Source of the DNA: Candidatus Rokuibacteriota bacterium
Lineage (GTDB): Bacteria > Methylomirabilota > Methylomirabilia > Rokubacteriales > CSP1-6
Direction: 5' to 3'
DNA: 64,000 bases
Assembly (NCBI GenBank): GCA_003220535.1
Contig: QHSU01000055.1
Coordinates: 186,001-250,000, forward strand
The notes beneath the pieces are model-generated. The model saw nothing but the letters and a program-made list of their open reading frames with translations, had not been told where the DNA came from and did not search any database. The position numbers and the translations under genes are program-made. Positions 48,570 through 57,443 of this stretch are shown piece by piece. Positions within the stretch are counted from its first letter, which is position 1; each line of letters starts with the position of its first letter.

Positions 48570-49861
48570 AGCGCGTCGGCATCGTCGGCCTCGGGTACGT
48601 CGGGATCACGCTGGCGGTGGCGCTGGCCCGCAAGGGCTGCACCGTCTTCGGCTGCGACCGGGTCCCGGAGGTCGTGCAGGCGCTCGCCGCCGGCCGACCG
48701 CACGTCTACGAGCCCGGTATCGCCGAGGGGCTGCGCGAGCTGCTGAACGACCGGCTGTACGTCGCCGGCACGCTGCCCGATACCCCGCTCGCCGCGGTCG
48801 TCCTCTGCGTGTCGACGCCCGTCGAGGCGGCGACCCGGCGCCCGAACCTCGAAGGCCTGCGGGCGGCGGCGCGCGCCGTCGCCCGTGACTTCCGTCCCGA
48901 CACCCTCGTCGTCGTGCGGAGCACCGTGCCGGTCGGCGCCGGCCGCAGCGTCGTGCTCCCCGAGCTCCTCGCGGCCTGGGGTCGCGCACGCCTCGCGGCG
49001 TGCCCCGAGCGGACGATCCAGGGGCAGGCGCTGCGCGAGCTCACGGAGCTGCCGCAGATCGTCGGCGGCCTGGACGACGTGAGCAGCGACCTGGCCGAGG
49101 CGCTCTTCTCGCTCCTGGCGCCACGCATCGTCCGCGTCTCTTCGCTCGAGGCGGCCGAAGCCGTGAAGCTGATCAACAACTGTCACACCGATCTCATCTA
49201 CTCGTACGGCAACGAAGTCGCGCTGCTCGCCGAGCGGCTCTCCCTCGATCCGATGGAGCTGATCCGCGCGGCGAACCTGGACTACCCGCGCCCCGACCTC
49301 GCGCGGCCGGGCTTCGTCGGTGGCGGATGTCTGTCGAAGGACCCCTACATCCTGATGGCGAGCGCCGCGAAGGTCGGCCACGAGCCGTGGCTCGTCGGGA
49401 GCGCGCGGCGCCTCAACGAGCACTTGCCGGGTCACGTCGCGCGTCGCTTCCTCGATCTGCTCGGACAGGTGCGAGGTCGGCTCGCCGGTGCGCGCGTCGC
49501 GCTGCTGGGCTTCGCCTACAAGGGGTGGCCGCCGACCGACGACATGCGCGGCGCGCCCGTGGTGCCGATGCTCGACGTGCTCCGCGAGGCTCCACTGACG
49601 CTGCTCGGTCACGATTTCCTGGTCGCGCCGGACGTGATCCGACGGCACGGCGTCACGCCGTGCTCCCTCGAGGAGGCCTTCGGCGGAACCGACGGCGTCC
49701 TCCTCGTCACCGACCACCCGGAGTACGCGCGGCTCGACGTCGCGGCGACGTTCTCGCGGATGCGGCGGCCGGCGCTCGTGTACGACTGCTGGCGCGTGCT
49801 GCCAGCGGATACCGTCCGCCGCGTCGGCGAGGTTCGCTACGCGTCCATCGGTCTCGGCTAG
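48566..49861 (+). CDS. UDP-sugar 6-dehydrogenase (UDP-glucose/UDP-ManNAc dehydrogenase family)
   Basis: 431 aa from ATG 48566 (ATGA overlap). GIVGLGYVGITLAVALARKG is the NAD site, CVSTPVEAAT and RSTVPVGAGRSV follow, then AACPERTIQGQALREL, which favours the UDP-N-acetylmannosaminuronate (WecC-like) branch. The catalytic Cys255 is in GGGCLSKD and Lys201 in EAVKLINNCHTD. It oxidises a nucleotide sugar to its uronic acid. It retains the Cys missing from the homologue at 32013. Confidence 0.9.
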   Translation: MKRVGIVGLGYVGITLAVALARKGCTVFGCDRVPEVVQALAAGRPHVYEPGIAEGLRELLNDRLYVAGTLPDTPLAAVVLCVSTPVEAATRRPNLEGLRAAARAVARDFRPDTLVVVRSTVPVGAGRSVVLPELLAAWGRARLAACPERTIQGQALRELTELPQIVGGLDDVSSDLAEALFSLLAPRIVRVSSLEAAEAVKLINNCHTDLIYSYGNEVALLAERLSLDPMELIRAANLDYPRPDLARPGFVGGGCLSKDPYILMASAAKVGHEPWLVGSARRLNEHLPGHVARRFLDLLGQVRGRLAGARVALLGFAYKGWPPTDDMRGAPVVPMLDVLREAPLTLLGHDFLVAPDVIRRHGVTPCSLEEAFGGTDGVLLVTDHPEYARLDVAATFSRMRRPALVYDCWRVLPADTVRRVGEVRYASIGLG

Positions 49862-49864
49862 GCC

Positions 49865-50860
49865 ATGCCGTCCATGAGCCGCGTGCTCGTCCTCGGTGGG
49901 GCCGGGTTCATCGGCTACCATCTCGCGCGCCACCTGGCTGACGAAGGCGCCAGCGCGATCACGCTCGTCGACGACCTGTCGCGCGGGCGCCTCGACGAGG
50001 ACCTGTCGGCGCTGCTCGGGCGGCCGGGGGTCGAGCTGGTCCGAGCAGACCTCACCGACCCGGGCGCGTGGGCTCGCCTCGCCGGCCCCTGGGATCAGAC
50101 CTACATGCTGGTCGCTGTCGTCGGGGTCCGGAACGTCGAGATCGATCCCCCTCGAGTGATCCGCGTGAACACGCAGGCGGTGCTCAACCTGGTCGAATGG
50201 CTCACGCCGGCGGCGGGCACCGTCTTCTTCGCCTCGACGAGCGAGGCGTACGCGGGCGCGGTGAACGGCACCCTCCCGGTCCCGACGCCTGAGGATGTCC
50301 CGCTCTCGATCGGCGCCATCGAGAATCCGCGGTTCGCCTACGCGGCCAGCAAGATCCTCGGCGAGGCGGCCGTGATCCACGGCGCACGGGCCCGGCGCGT
50401 GCCCTACATCATCGGGCGGTTCCACAACGTCTACGGGCCCCGGATGGGGATGGACCACGTCGTCCCCGAGCTCAGCGTCCGGGCCCTCGCTCGGGAGGAT
50501 CCGTTCAAGGTCTACGGGCTCGAGCAGCGCCGGGCGTTCTGCCACGTCGCCGACGCCGTCGAAGCAGTCACGCGGCTGATGGCCACGCCCGGGGCCGCGG
50601 GCCGCATCGTGAACATCGGCAACGACGCCGAGGAAGTGTCGGTCGAGCGGCTCCTCTCACTGGTGTTGCGCGCGGCGGGGTTCGCCCCACGAATCGAGCC
50701 GCGGCCAGCCCCAGCCGGGTCCCCTCCGCGGCGCTGCCCCGACATCTCACGGCTCCGGTCGCTGACCGGATTCGCGCCCAAGATCGATCTGGAGAGCGGC
50801 GTGCGTCAAACCTTCGAGTGGTACCGCGATCGGTCCAACGCCACGAGGTCGGGCGGATGA
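49865..50860 (+). CDS. NAD-dependent epimerase/dehydratase (extended SDR), possible LegB-type step
   Basis: 331 aa from ATG 49865 (ATG 49874 also possible). VLGGAGFIGYHLARHLADEG is the nucleotide motif. The active site reads FFASTSEAYAG with Y-x3-K in FAYAASKILGEAAV; the Glu after Ser-Thr-Ser is as in GDP-mannose 4,6-dehydratase and UDP-xylose synthase, so dehydration or decarboxylation is plausible. GRFHNVYGPRMGMDHVVPEL follows. Placed between the UDP-sugar dehydrogenase and LegC, it could be the missing 4,6-dehydratase (LegB) or a decarboxylase acting on the uronic acid. Confidence 0.75.
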   Translation: MPSMSRVLVLGGAGFIGYHLARHLADEGASAITLVDDLSRGRLDEDLSALLGRPGVELVRADLTDPGAWARLAGPWDQTYMLVAVVGVRNVEIDPPRVIRVNTQAVLNLVEWLTPAAGTVFFASTSEAYAGAVNGTLPVPTPEDVPLSIGAIENPRFAYAASKILGEAAVIHGARARRVPYIIGRFHNVYGPRMGMDHVVPELSVRALAREDPFKVYGLEQRRAFCHVADAVEAVTRLMATPGAAGRIVNIGNDAEEVSVERLLSLVLRAAGFAPRIEPRPAPAGSPPRRCPDISRLRSLTGFAPKIDLESGVRQTFEWYRDRSNATRSGG

Positions 50861-52020
50861 GCGAACCCGACGAGCGCATCCCCAACGCCGTCCCGCACCT
50901 GGTGGGAAACGAGTGGCGATACCTGAAGGAATGTCTCGACACCAACTGGGTGTCGTCCGTCGGTCCATTCGTGGACCGGTTCGAGCGCGAGGTCGCGGCG
51001 TACGTGGGCGCGCGCCACGCGATCGCGGTGGTGACGGGGACCGCGGCGCTCCACGCGGCGCTGCTGGCCGCCGACGTCGGCCCCGAGGACGAAGTGCTCG
51101 TCCCGGCCCTCACGTTCATGGCCACGGCGAGCGCGATCCGGTATTGCGGCGCGTGGCCCGTCTTCATGGATTCCGATCCCAGCACCTGGACGCTGGATCC
51201 CGAGAAGACCGCGGAGTTCCTCGCGCGCGAGTGCGAGATGCGCCGCGGCCTGCTCGTGAACCGCACGAGCGGGCGCCGGGTCAAGGCGCTCCTGCCCGTG
51301 CACCTCTACGGTCACCCCGCGGACCTCGATCCGCTGATGGAGCTGACGGCACACCATCCCATCTCGCTGGTCGAGGACGCCGCGGAGGCCTTGGGGGCGT
51401 CCTACAAGGGGCGCCGCGTCGGCGTCCGTGGCCTCGCCGGCTGTCTCTCCTTCAACGGCAACAAGATCATCACGACCGGCGGCGGCGGCATGGTGGTCAC
51501 GGACGACGACGGGGTGGCGCGCCGGCTGCGCACGCTGACGACGCAGGCTCGGGCGGATGTCGTGGAGTGGATCCACGACGAGGTCGGCTTCAACTACCGG
51601 CTGACGAACATCCAGGCGGCGCTCGGTGTCGCGCAGCTCGAGCAGCTCGACCGGTTCGTCGAGGCCAAGCGGGCGACCGCGCGCGCCTACATTGAGGCGC
51701 TCGCTCGCCTCCCCGGTCTCGAGCCCTGCTGCGAGCAGCCGTGGGCCGTTTCGAGCTTCTGGATGTTTTCCGTCCTGCTCGACCCGGCGGTCTGGGGAAG
51801 CCCGCGCCGGGTCATCGATGGGGCGGCGGCCGCCGGCATCCAGTGCCGGCCGCTCTGGTACCCGCTGCATCGCCAGCCGCCTTTTCGGGACAGCTGTCAG
51901 GCCTATCGAGTCGAGGTCGCCGACCGTCTGCATGCGCGCGGCCTCTCGCTGCCCTGCTCCGTCGGCATCACGGCCGACCAGCGCGACCGCGTCATCCGCT
52001 TCCTGACTCACTTGAAGTAG
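50857..52020 (+). CDS. legC: LegC-like aminotransferase (DegT family)
   Basis: 387 aa from ATG 50857. The N-terminus IPNAVPHLVGNEWRYLKECL and DTNWVSSVGPFVDRFE is the LegC-type opening. PLP Lys203 is in SFNGNKIITTGGGG, with SLVEDAAEALGASYKGR and NYRLTNIQAALGVAQLEQ. LegC aminates the 4-keto intermediate made by LegB. It overlaps the SDR gene upstream (ATGA) and, tail-to-tail, the minus-strand gene at 52008 by 13 bases. It is the last gene of the plus-strand run. Confidence 0.85.
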   Translation: MSEPDERIPNAVPHLVGNEWRYLKECLDTNWVSSVGPFVDRFEREVAAYVGARHAIAVVTGTAALHAALLAADVGPEDEVLVPALTFMATASAIRYCGAWPVFMDSDPSTWTLDPEKTAEFLARECEMRRGLLVNRTSGRRVKALLPVHLYGHPADLDPLMELTAHHPISLVEDAAEALGASYKGRRVGVRGLAGCLSFNGNKIITTGGGGMVVTDDDGVARRLRTLTTQARADVVEWIHDEVGFNYRLTNIQAALGVAQLEQLDRFVEAKRATARAYIEALARLPGLEPCCEQPWAVSSFWMFSVLLDPAVWGSPRRVIDGAAAAGIQCRPLWYPLHRQPPFRDSCQAYRVEVADRLHARGLSLPCSVGITADQRDRVIRFLTHLK

Positions 52021-52718
52021 GTGAACAGGTGGTCGAACAACACGAGACTGCCGGAGCTCGCGCGGCGCCCCACGACGTAGGTCGCCAGGCGGAACAGCGC
52101 CTTCACCTCGACGCGGGTGAGCGGCTCCCCGGCGTGCTCGAGCGCCAGCTCGATCTCGGCGTGGCGCTTGGGCCCGAGCGTCACCGTCGCGGTCGTGCTG
52201 GTGGCCGCGTAGTAGCACGAGACGCGGGCCTCGACCTCCGCGAAGCGCGCGACGCTGCCGAGGAGCAGGGAGTATCGCTCGGCGAACCGACGCGCACGGA
52301 ACAGATAGGTCTCGAAGTTGTTGAGCCGGGGCGCGCCGATCCGGTCCGGCACGCCGCCGAGCGTCGCGTTGACGGCGTAGTAGAGCGGTGGGTCGCCGGA
52401 CGCCGGCCGGTGGAGGTACGCGTAGTGGTGCGGGCGATAGGGGAACACGCGCTCGTCGTAGCGCGCGTCGAAGAGGACCAGCGCCCGGCCGCCGGACGGA
52501 AGGACCTCCGCGACCAGCGCGCCCAGGTCGAGCACCTCCTGGCGCGGGTCCACCGCGCGGGTGGCGAGCAGGCCGCCCCTCGCGTCGTAGAGCTCGACGT
52601 CGAGCGCTTCGAGGCGCCGCCGCGCGGCGGCGTCGCGCTGGTGGATGAGCTCGACGAGGTGCTCGTACCCGGGCTCGGCGAACGTCGCCGACAGGAGCGC
52701 CGACAGGCTACTTGACAT
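52008..52718 (-). CDS. Unrecognised protein, second gene of an opposite-strand pair
   Basis: 236 aa from ATG 52718, overlapping the upstream gene by 11 bases. It has no signal peptide or membrane helix. The middle looks beta-rich (ALDVELYDARGGLLATRAVD, RALVLFDARYDERVFPYRP) with an Asn/Arg/Tyr-rich part RLNNFETYLFRARRFAERY and VSCYYAATSTTATVTLGPK. I recognise no family. It shares with its partner (52708) a general pattern of short strands and an Asn-rich segment (NLSN / LNNFE). It is the only minus-strand block inside the glycan locus after 15.7 kb, apart from the doubtful microprotein at 20405-20527. Confidence 0.7.
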   Translation of the reverse strand: MSSSLSALLSATFAEPGYEHLVELIHQRDAAARRRLEALDVELYDARGGLLATRAVDPRQEVLDLGALVAEVLPSGGRALVLFDARYDERVFPYRPHHYAYLHRPASGDPPLYYAVNATLGGVPDRIGAPRLNNFETYLFRARRFAERYSLLLGSVARFAEVEARVSCYYAATSTTATVTLGPKRHAEIELALEHAGEPLTRVEVKALFRLATYVVGRRASSGSLVLFDHLFTYFK

Positions 52719-53475
52719 GCATGAGCGAGAGCGGCGCGGACTCGGCGGCGCGGACGGCGCCGACGACATAGAGGTTGAACCAGGCGTTGCCCTCGAGCCG
52801 CAGCGGCACGACGCGCGTGCCCCGGGCGGGCGGCCGGGCCAGGCGCGAAACGTCCAGGAGGTGCGACCCCATCGGGGGGATGCGGACGAGGACGCTGGCG
52901 CGGCGCGCGGGCGCCAGCCTGACGACGCGAACACGGTTCGTGACGTTGGACAGGTTCAGCAGAAGGAGATCGGATCGGCTCTCGGCGCCGACGTAGGCGT
53001 ACTGGTGCCGCACGAACGCGGGCACGGTGCGCCCGACCCACGCGAGCGGAGCTCCGACCACCGTCATCGCCGCCCGGCTCCAGATCGGATAGCGCTCGAC
53101 GAACTCCTGCCGGCCGTGAGTGGCGGCATACGCGTCGCCGTCCGAGAGCGTCACATAGAGGTCCGAGCGGACGCGCTCGCCATCGACGGTGACGAAGCCC
53201 CACGCGGTCTCGGAAGACGGCAGCCGCATCTCGACGACGTCGGTGCTGCGCTCGAGCTGGGTGCGGTGCTCGGCCCGGAGGCGTCCGTCAGCGTCGTACT
53301 GCGTCACCCGGATGTCGAATGGTCCCGCGTTGTAACCGGTCTTGAAGCGTGCCTCGAGGTTGCTCAGGATGAGCACGCACTCGAGCCCGGGCCGCACCAG
53401 CCACGGGAGGTAGTAGACCGCAGGCCGCTCGACACCCAGAAGCGCTCGCGCGACACGGCGCAGCAGGCGGGTCAT
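52708..53475 (-). CDS. Unrecognised protein, first gene of an opposite-strand pair
   Basis: 255 aa from ATG 53475. Features: YYLPWLVRPGLECVLILSNL, then beta-type stretches (FDIRVTQYDADGRLRAEHRT, VEMRLPSSETAWGFVTVDGE), RHQYAYVGAESRSDLLLLNL, then VLVRIPPMGSHLLDVSRLAR and GNAWFNLYVVGAVR. The alternating strands and LLLLNLSN suggest one or two immunoglobulin-like or jelly-roll domains. There is no catalytic motif, signal or family match I can name. It is probably expressed with 52008 from the 92-bp divergent gap before 53568. Confidence 0.7.
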   Translation of the reverse strand: MTRLLRRVARALLGVERPAVYYLPWLVRPGLECVLILSNLEARFKTGYNAGPFDIRVTQYDADGRLRAEHRTQLERSTDVVEMRLPSSETAWGFVTVDGERVRSDLYVTLSDGDAYAATHGRQEFVERYPIWSRAAMTVVGAPLAWVGRTVPAFVRHQYAYVGAESRSDLLLLNLSNVTNRVRVVRLAPARRASVLVRIPPMGSHLLDVSRLARPPARGTRVVPLRLEGNAWFNLYVVGAVRAAESAPLSLMHVK

Positions 53476-53567
53476 CCGCGCCGAGCCTATCGGCCGGTCG
53501 AGAAGGTGTCAAGCCGTCGTGAGCGCGCCGCCGGCGTCGTGCCGCCGCGCGCGGCGACCACGCCCGC

Positions 53568-54341
53568 GTGAGCGAGCCGGCGGCGCTCCGCGAGTCGACC
53601 GATCGCTACTACACTGCCTACTACCGCGATACCCTCGGCATCCCCGATTGGCGCGCCCTGGTCACCTTGCGGCGTGAGGAGGCGCGGCAGGAGCAGGGCC
53701 GTCTGGCGCGCCTCGAGACGCTCCTCGGTCGCGAGGCGCTCCGGGGCCTCGTGCTGAACGTCGGCTGTGGTACCGGGGGCTTCAACGTTGCCGCCTCCAT
53801 CGCCGGGGCGCGGGTCGTGGGCGTCGACGCGGACGCGGAGGCGATCGCGATCTGTGCGCTCCGGTGCCCAACCGGTGGCGGGTTCGCGCGCGCGGCGGCG
53901 GAGGCGCTTCCGTTCGCCGAGGGAGCCTTCGATCTCGTGCACTGCTTCTCGGTGATCGAGCACGTCGCTTCGGTGACCTCGACCGTCCGCGAGATGGTGC
54001 GCGTCACGCGGCGCGGCGGCGCGATCTACGTCCACACGCCCAACGCGTGGTCCTTCTACGAGGGCCACTACAAGCTCTTCTGGACGCCGTTTCTGCCCAA
54101 GCCCCTGGGCCGCCTGTACCTCCGGCTCCGCGGGCGCCCCGTCGCCTATCTCGCGACGCTCCGGCGCCTGACGCGAGGGGTGCTCGTGCGGGCTTTCGCG
54201 GCGGCTGGCGTCACCGCGCTGACCTTCTACGATGACGACCGGCCGCGCGAGACCCTGGGCCGCCTGCGCGTTCTCACCGGCGCCTACTATCGACTGTCGG
54301 GGGTGGCGCCGTACCTCGAGGTCGTGGCGAGGAAGACGTGA
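53568..54341 (+). CDS. SAM-dependent methyltransferase
   Basis: 257 aa from GTG 53568. SAM motifs: LVLNVGCGTGGFNVAA, VVGVDADAEAIAI, ARAAAEALPFAEGAFDLVHC, FSVIEHVASVTSTV and GGAIYVHTPNAWSFYEGHY. The last resembles methyltransferases in O-antigen and capsule loci. It is the first of five methyltransferases between 53.5 and 61.2 kb. The GTG of the next GT4 overlaps its TGA (GTGA). Confidence 0.85.
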   Translation: MSEPAALRESTDRYYTAYYRDTLGIPDWRALVTLRREEARQEQGRLARLETLLGREALRGLVLNVGCGTGGFNVAASIAGARVVGVDADAEAIAICALRCPTGGGFARAAAEALPFAEGAFDLVHCFSVIEHVASVTSTVREMVRVTRRGGAIYVHTPNAWSFYEGHYKLFWTPFLPKPLGRLYLRLRGRPVAYLATLRRLTRGVLVRAFAAAGVTALTFYDDDRPRETLGRLRVLTGAYYRLSGVAPYLEVVARKT

Positions 54342-55645
54342 CGGGCGACGGCGAACGCGCCATCCTCTTCGCGAGCGAGTACTATCCGCCGTTCGCGCCG
54401 GGCGGCGCCGAGTGGACCAACGCCGCCTGGGCGGCGGCGCTCGCGCGCCGGGGCCACCGCGTCGTCGTCGTGACGCCCAACTACGGCGCGGCGCCGCGCG
54501 AGACCGAAGCGGGCGTCGATGTCGTGCGCGTGCCGTTCCCGCTGAAGTTGACCCCGGGGCAGGGACAGGCGCGCGGACTCGTCCACCGGAACCCGCTCTG
54601 GGACCATTACTTCGCCGCTTGCATCAAGCGGGTCGCGCGCCGCCACGACGCCCGCGTGATCCACGCCCAGGGCAAGGGCGCGCTGGTCGCCTCCCGGCTC
54701 GCGGCGCGCGAGCTCGGGCGTCCCGTCCTGGCCACGCTCCGTGACCTCGGGCTCATCTGCCCGCTCGGCTCCTGCCCGCTCTTCGAGCCGTGGGAGACCT
54801 TCGATTGTTCGACCCGGCAATACTTGGGGAAGTGTGTACCCTTCCACCTCGAGCACTACCATGGCCATGCTGGGCCCGGCCGACGCGCGTCCCTCTGGCT
54901 CTCGCTCCGCCTTGCCTGGGTCGGTCACTGGGCCCCGCGTCGGACGCTCGGCACGATGGACGGTATCGTGAGCGTGAGCCGGGGTTTCCTCGAGATCTTT
55001 CCCGCGCGCATCGTTCCGACGGGACGACGGCACGTGGTCTACCCACTGCCCCCGTCGGTCGCGGTGCCGACGGCTGCGGAGGCCGCGCGCGTCCGCCGCG
55101 ACCTCGGTGTCGGCGACGGGCCGCTCGTCCTCTACGCGGGCAAGCGCTCGCTCGGCAAGGGCACGCCGGTGCTCCTGGAGGCGCTCGAACGGATCCGGAT
55201 GGCGGTACCGGGTGTCCGGTTCGCGTTCGCCGGCAAAGGGGAGACTCGGCTGCCGGCGCGCGACGACATCCACTCGCTCGACGTGATTCCGCACGCCCAG
55301 CTCTTCCCGCTCTATTGCGCCGCGGACGTTGTCGTGTCGCCCTCGGTGTGGCCCGAGCCGATGAGCCGGATCATCATCGAAGCCATGCACTTCGGCCGGC
55401 CGGTCGTCGCGACCGACGTCGGCGGATCGCCCGAGGCCGTCGAGCGCGGAGTCACGGGTTTGCTCGTGCGTAAGAATGACGTCGGCGCGCTCGCGGACGC
55501 CATCGTCGTGCTCCTGCGTGATCCCGCGCGCCGCGAGCGGATGGGCGTCGCGGCCCAGGCGCGCGTCGCCGCGGTCTTCGGCGAGGACAAGATCGTCGCG
55601 TCGCTGCTCGACGCCTACGCGGCGGCGGGGCGGAGGCCGGCCTGA
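54338..55645 (+). CDS. Glycosyltransferase family 4
   Basis: 435 aa from GTG 54338. N-domain: LFASEYYPPFAPGGAEWTNA and VVVVTPNYG. Middle: a Cys-containing segment LRDLGLICPLGSCPLFEPW and FDCSTRQYLGKC that could bind metal or form disulfides; this Cys-rich insert recurs in some GT4 enzymes. C-domain: LVLYAGKRSLGKGTPVLLEA and the catalytic E-x7-E region SPSVWPEPMSRIIIEAMHFG. Sugar donor unknown. Confidence 0.87.
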   Translation: MTGDGERAILFASEYYPPFAPGGAEWTNAAWAAALARRGHRVVVVTPNYGAAPRETEAGVDVVRVPFPLKLTPGQGQARGLVHRNPLWDHYFAACIKRVARRHDARVIHAQGKGALVASRLAARELGRPVLATLRDLGLICPLGSCPLFEPWETFDCSTRQYLGKCVPFHLEHYHGHAGPGRRASLWLSLRLAWVGHWAPRRTLGTMDGIVSVSRGFLEIFPARIVPTGRRHVVYPLPPSVAVPTAAEAARVRRDLGVGDGPLVLYAGKRSLGKGTPVLLEALERIRMAVPGVRFAFAGKGETRLPARDDIHSLDVIPHAQLFPLYCAADVVVSPSVWPEPMSRIIIEAMHFGRPVVATDVGGSPEAVERGVTGLLVRKNDVGALADAIVVLLRDPARRERMGVAAQARVAAVFGEDKIVASLLDAYAAAGRRPA

Positions 55646-56295
55646 CCTCGCGGCTGGCGCTCTATCTCGGGACGTCGTACCGCCGCCGGCTCATCGACGC
55701 GGACCTCGAGGGCGCGAAAGCGCGCTTCGCCGGTCGGGTGCTGGACGTCGGTGGGGGCCGCCGGCGCGGCGGCTTTCAAGCGCCGTCCGGCGCGCGCTGG
55801 ATCGTCGCCGACACGTCGCCCGCGGGGCGGCCTCTCGTGCGCGCGGACGTCCAGGCGCTGCCCTTCCGCGACGCGGCGTTCGACGCCATCAAGGTGACCG
55901 AAGTGCTGGAACACGTGCCCGACCCGGCCGCGGCGTTGCGCGAGTGTCGCCGCGTCCTGCGCCCCGGCGGCCACCTCGTGGCGACGGCGCCGTTCCTCGA
56001 ACGCGTGCACGGCGATCCCGACGACTACGTGCGCTATACCGGCCTCATGTGGCAGCGCCTGCTCGCCGAGAGCGGGCTCACGCCCGATTCGGTGACGCCG
56101 CAGGGCGGCTACTTCACGCACCTGGCCGGCATGCTGAGGTTTCTCGTCCAGCGGGCGCCCGCGGGCCTCCGTCATGCCGGCTACGCGCTGTTCCCGCTGC
56201 TCGACCTGCTGGCGCGCATCGACCGGACGCCGCGCGCCCGCCGGTCGGAGCTCGCGTCCTTCGTGGGCGGCTACTTCATCATCGCCACACGCTGA
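55642..56295 (+). CDS. SAM-dependent methyltransferase with probable CTG start
   Basis: 217 aa if read from CTG 55642, which overlaps the previous TGA as CTGA. The first ATG/GTG/TTG in frame is 55738, which would start in the middle of SAM motif I (GRVLDVGGGRRRG). The upstream codons from 55645 encode a family-like N-terminus (SRLALYLGTSYRRRLIDADL). Motifs: VADTSPAGRPLVRADVQALP, AIKVTEVLEHVPDPAAALRE, LRPGGHLVATAPFLERVHGD. I therefore prefer the rare CTG start; a small sequence error at the start codon is the alternative. Confidence 0.7.
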   Translation: MTSRLALYLGTSYRRRLIDADLEGAKARFAGRVLDVGGGRRRGGFQAPSGARWIVADTSPAGRPLVRADVQALPFRDAAFDAIKVTEVLEHVPDPAAALRECRRVLRPGGHLVATAPFLERVHGDPDDYVRYTGLMWQRLLAESGLTPDSVTPQGGYFTHLAGMLRFLVQRAPAGLRHAGYALFPLLDLLARIDRTPRARRSELASFVGGYFIIATR

Positions 56296-56300
56296 CGCCG

Positions 56301-57443
56301 ATGCGCATCTGCACCCCTCACTGCGGCCTGGCGCCCGAGACGACCTCGGGCGGGGAGACCTACGAGCGCGAGCTGCTGGTGCGCCTCGGGCGCGCCGGCG
56401 TGACGCTCGACATCATCCTCGCCCGCGGCAAGCCGTATCCGGAAGGTGCTCCCAACTGGGCCGTGCACCGCTTCGCGATCGGGCGCGGGCTCCGCTGGTA
56501 CGTGGCGCCGTTCGTCGTGCCAGCCGCGATCCGGCGCGTGCACGAGACCGTCGGGTTCGACCTGCTCCGCGTCCACTCGCTCCGGTACATCGGGCCGGCC
56601 GCGCTCTGGGCGCGGCGGCGCTTTCATCTCGACGTGCCCGTGGTGGCCCACCACCATCACCTCGATCCGAGCCCCCTCAACCGGCTGATCGAGAAGCGCG
56701 TCATCGAGGCATCGGACCGTGTCGTCGTGGGCAGCGAGTTCGCGCGGCGGCAGCTTCGCGAGGCGTTGGGGGCGCGCACCGAGCACGTGGCCGTCGTCGC
56801 CTACGGCGTCGATCCGATCTTCGCGCCAGGGCCACGGCGGCCGGACCTCGTGGAACGCTATGGCCTGCGCGCCCGGCCCGTGGTGCTGTTCTTCGGTGGC
56901 CTCAAGCCCCGCAAGAATCTGTTCCTGCTCCTGGACGTCTGGCGGTCGGTCGCCGCGGCCCACGCCGACGCGCGGCTGGTGGTGGCCGGCGGCGGCCCGC
57001 TCCTGGAGCCGCTGCGGCGCCGCGCCGAGCGGCTCGGCATCGGCGACACCGTCGTGTTCACGGGGTACGTCCCCGAGGCGGCGAAGGCGGCGCACTTCAC
57101 CCTCGCCGATGTCTTCCTGTTCCCGTCGGCGATGGAAGGCTTCGGGCTCACCGTGGTCGAGGCGATGTCCGCGGGGCTCCCCGTCGTGTCGTCGGACCGC
57201 GGCTCGCTCCCGGAGCTGGTCCTGGACGGCGAGGGAGGCTTCGTCTGCGATCCCGGGCGCCCCGAGCGCTTCGTCGACCGCGTGGCGCTGCTGCTCGGCG
57301 ATCGCACGCTTCGTGAGAAGCTCGGCGCCGCCAATCGCGAGCGGGTGGCGCGGCTCTTCCGCTGGGACCGGTGCGTCGACGCGACCCGGCGCGTCTACGA
57401 GCAGGCCATCGAGGACCATCGCCGCCGGGCGGCCGCCCGATGA
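56301..57443 (+). CDS. Glycosyltransferase family 4
   Basis: 380 aa from ATG 56301. ICTPHCGLAPETTSGGETYE opens the N-domain; VVAHHHHLDPSPLNRLIEK and VAYGVDPIFAPG follow. The C-domain has LFFGGLKPRKNLFLLLDVW, VFTGYVPEAAKAAHF and the catalytic E-x7-E in SAMEGFGLTVVEAMSAGLPV. It is a retaining nucleotide-sugar-dependent transferase working in the cytoplasm. Its stop overlaps the ATG of the next methyltransferase (ATGA). Confidence 0.88.
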   Translation: MRICTPHCGLAPETTSGGETYERELLVRLGRAGVTLDIILARGKPYPEGAPNWAVHRFAIGRGLRWYVAPFVVPAAIRRVHETVGFDLLRVHSLRYIGPAALWARRRFHLDVPVVAHHHHLDPSPLNRLIEKRVIEASDRVVVGSEFARRQLREALGARTEHVAVVAYGVDPIFAPGPRRPDLVERYGLRARPVVLFFGGLKPRKNLFLLLDVWRSVAAAHADARLVVAGGGPLLEPLRRRAERLGIGDTVVFTGYVPEAAKAAHFTLADVFLFPSAMEGFGLTVVEAMSAGLPVVSSDRGSLPELVLDGEGGFVCDPGRPERFVDRVALLLGDRTLREKLGAANRERVARLFRWDRCVDATRRVYEQAIEDHRRRAAAR

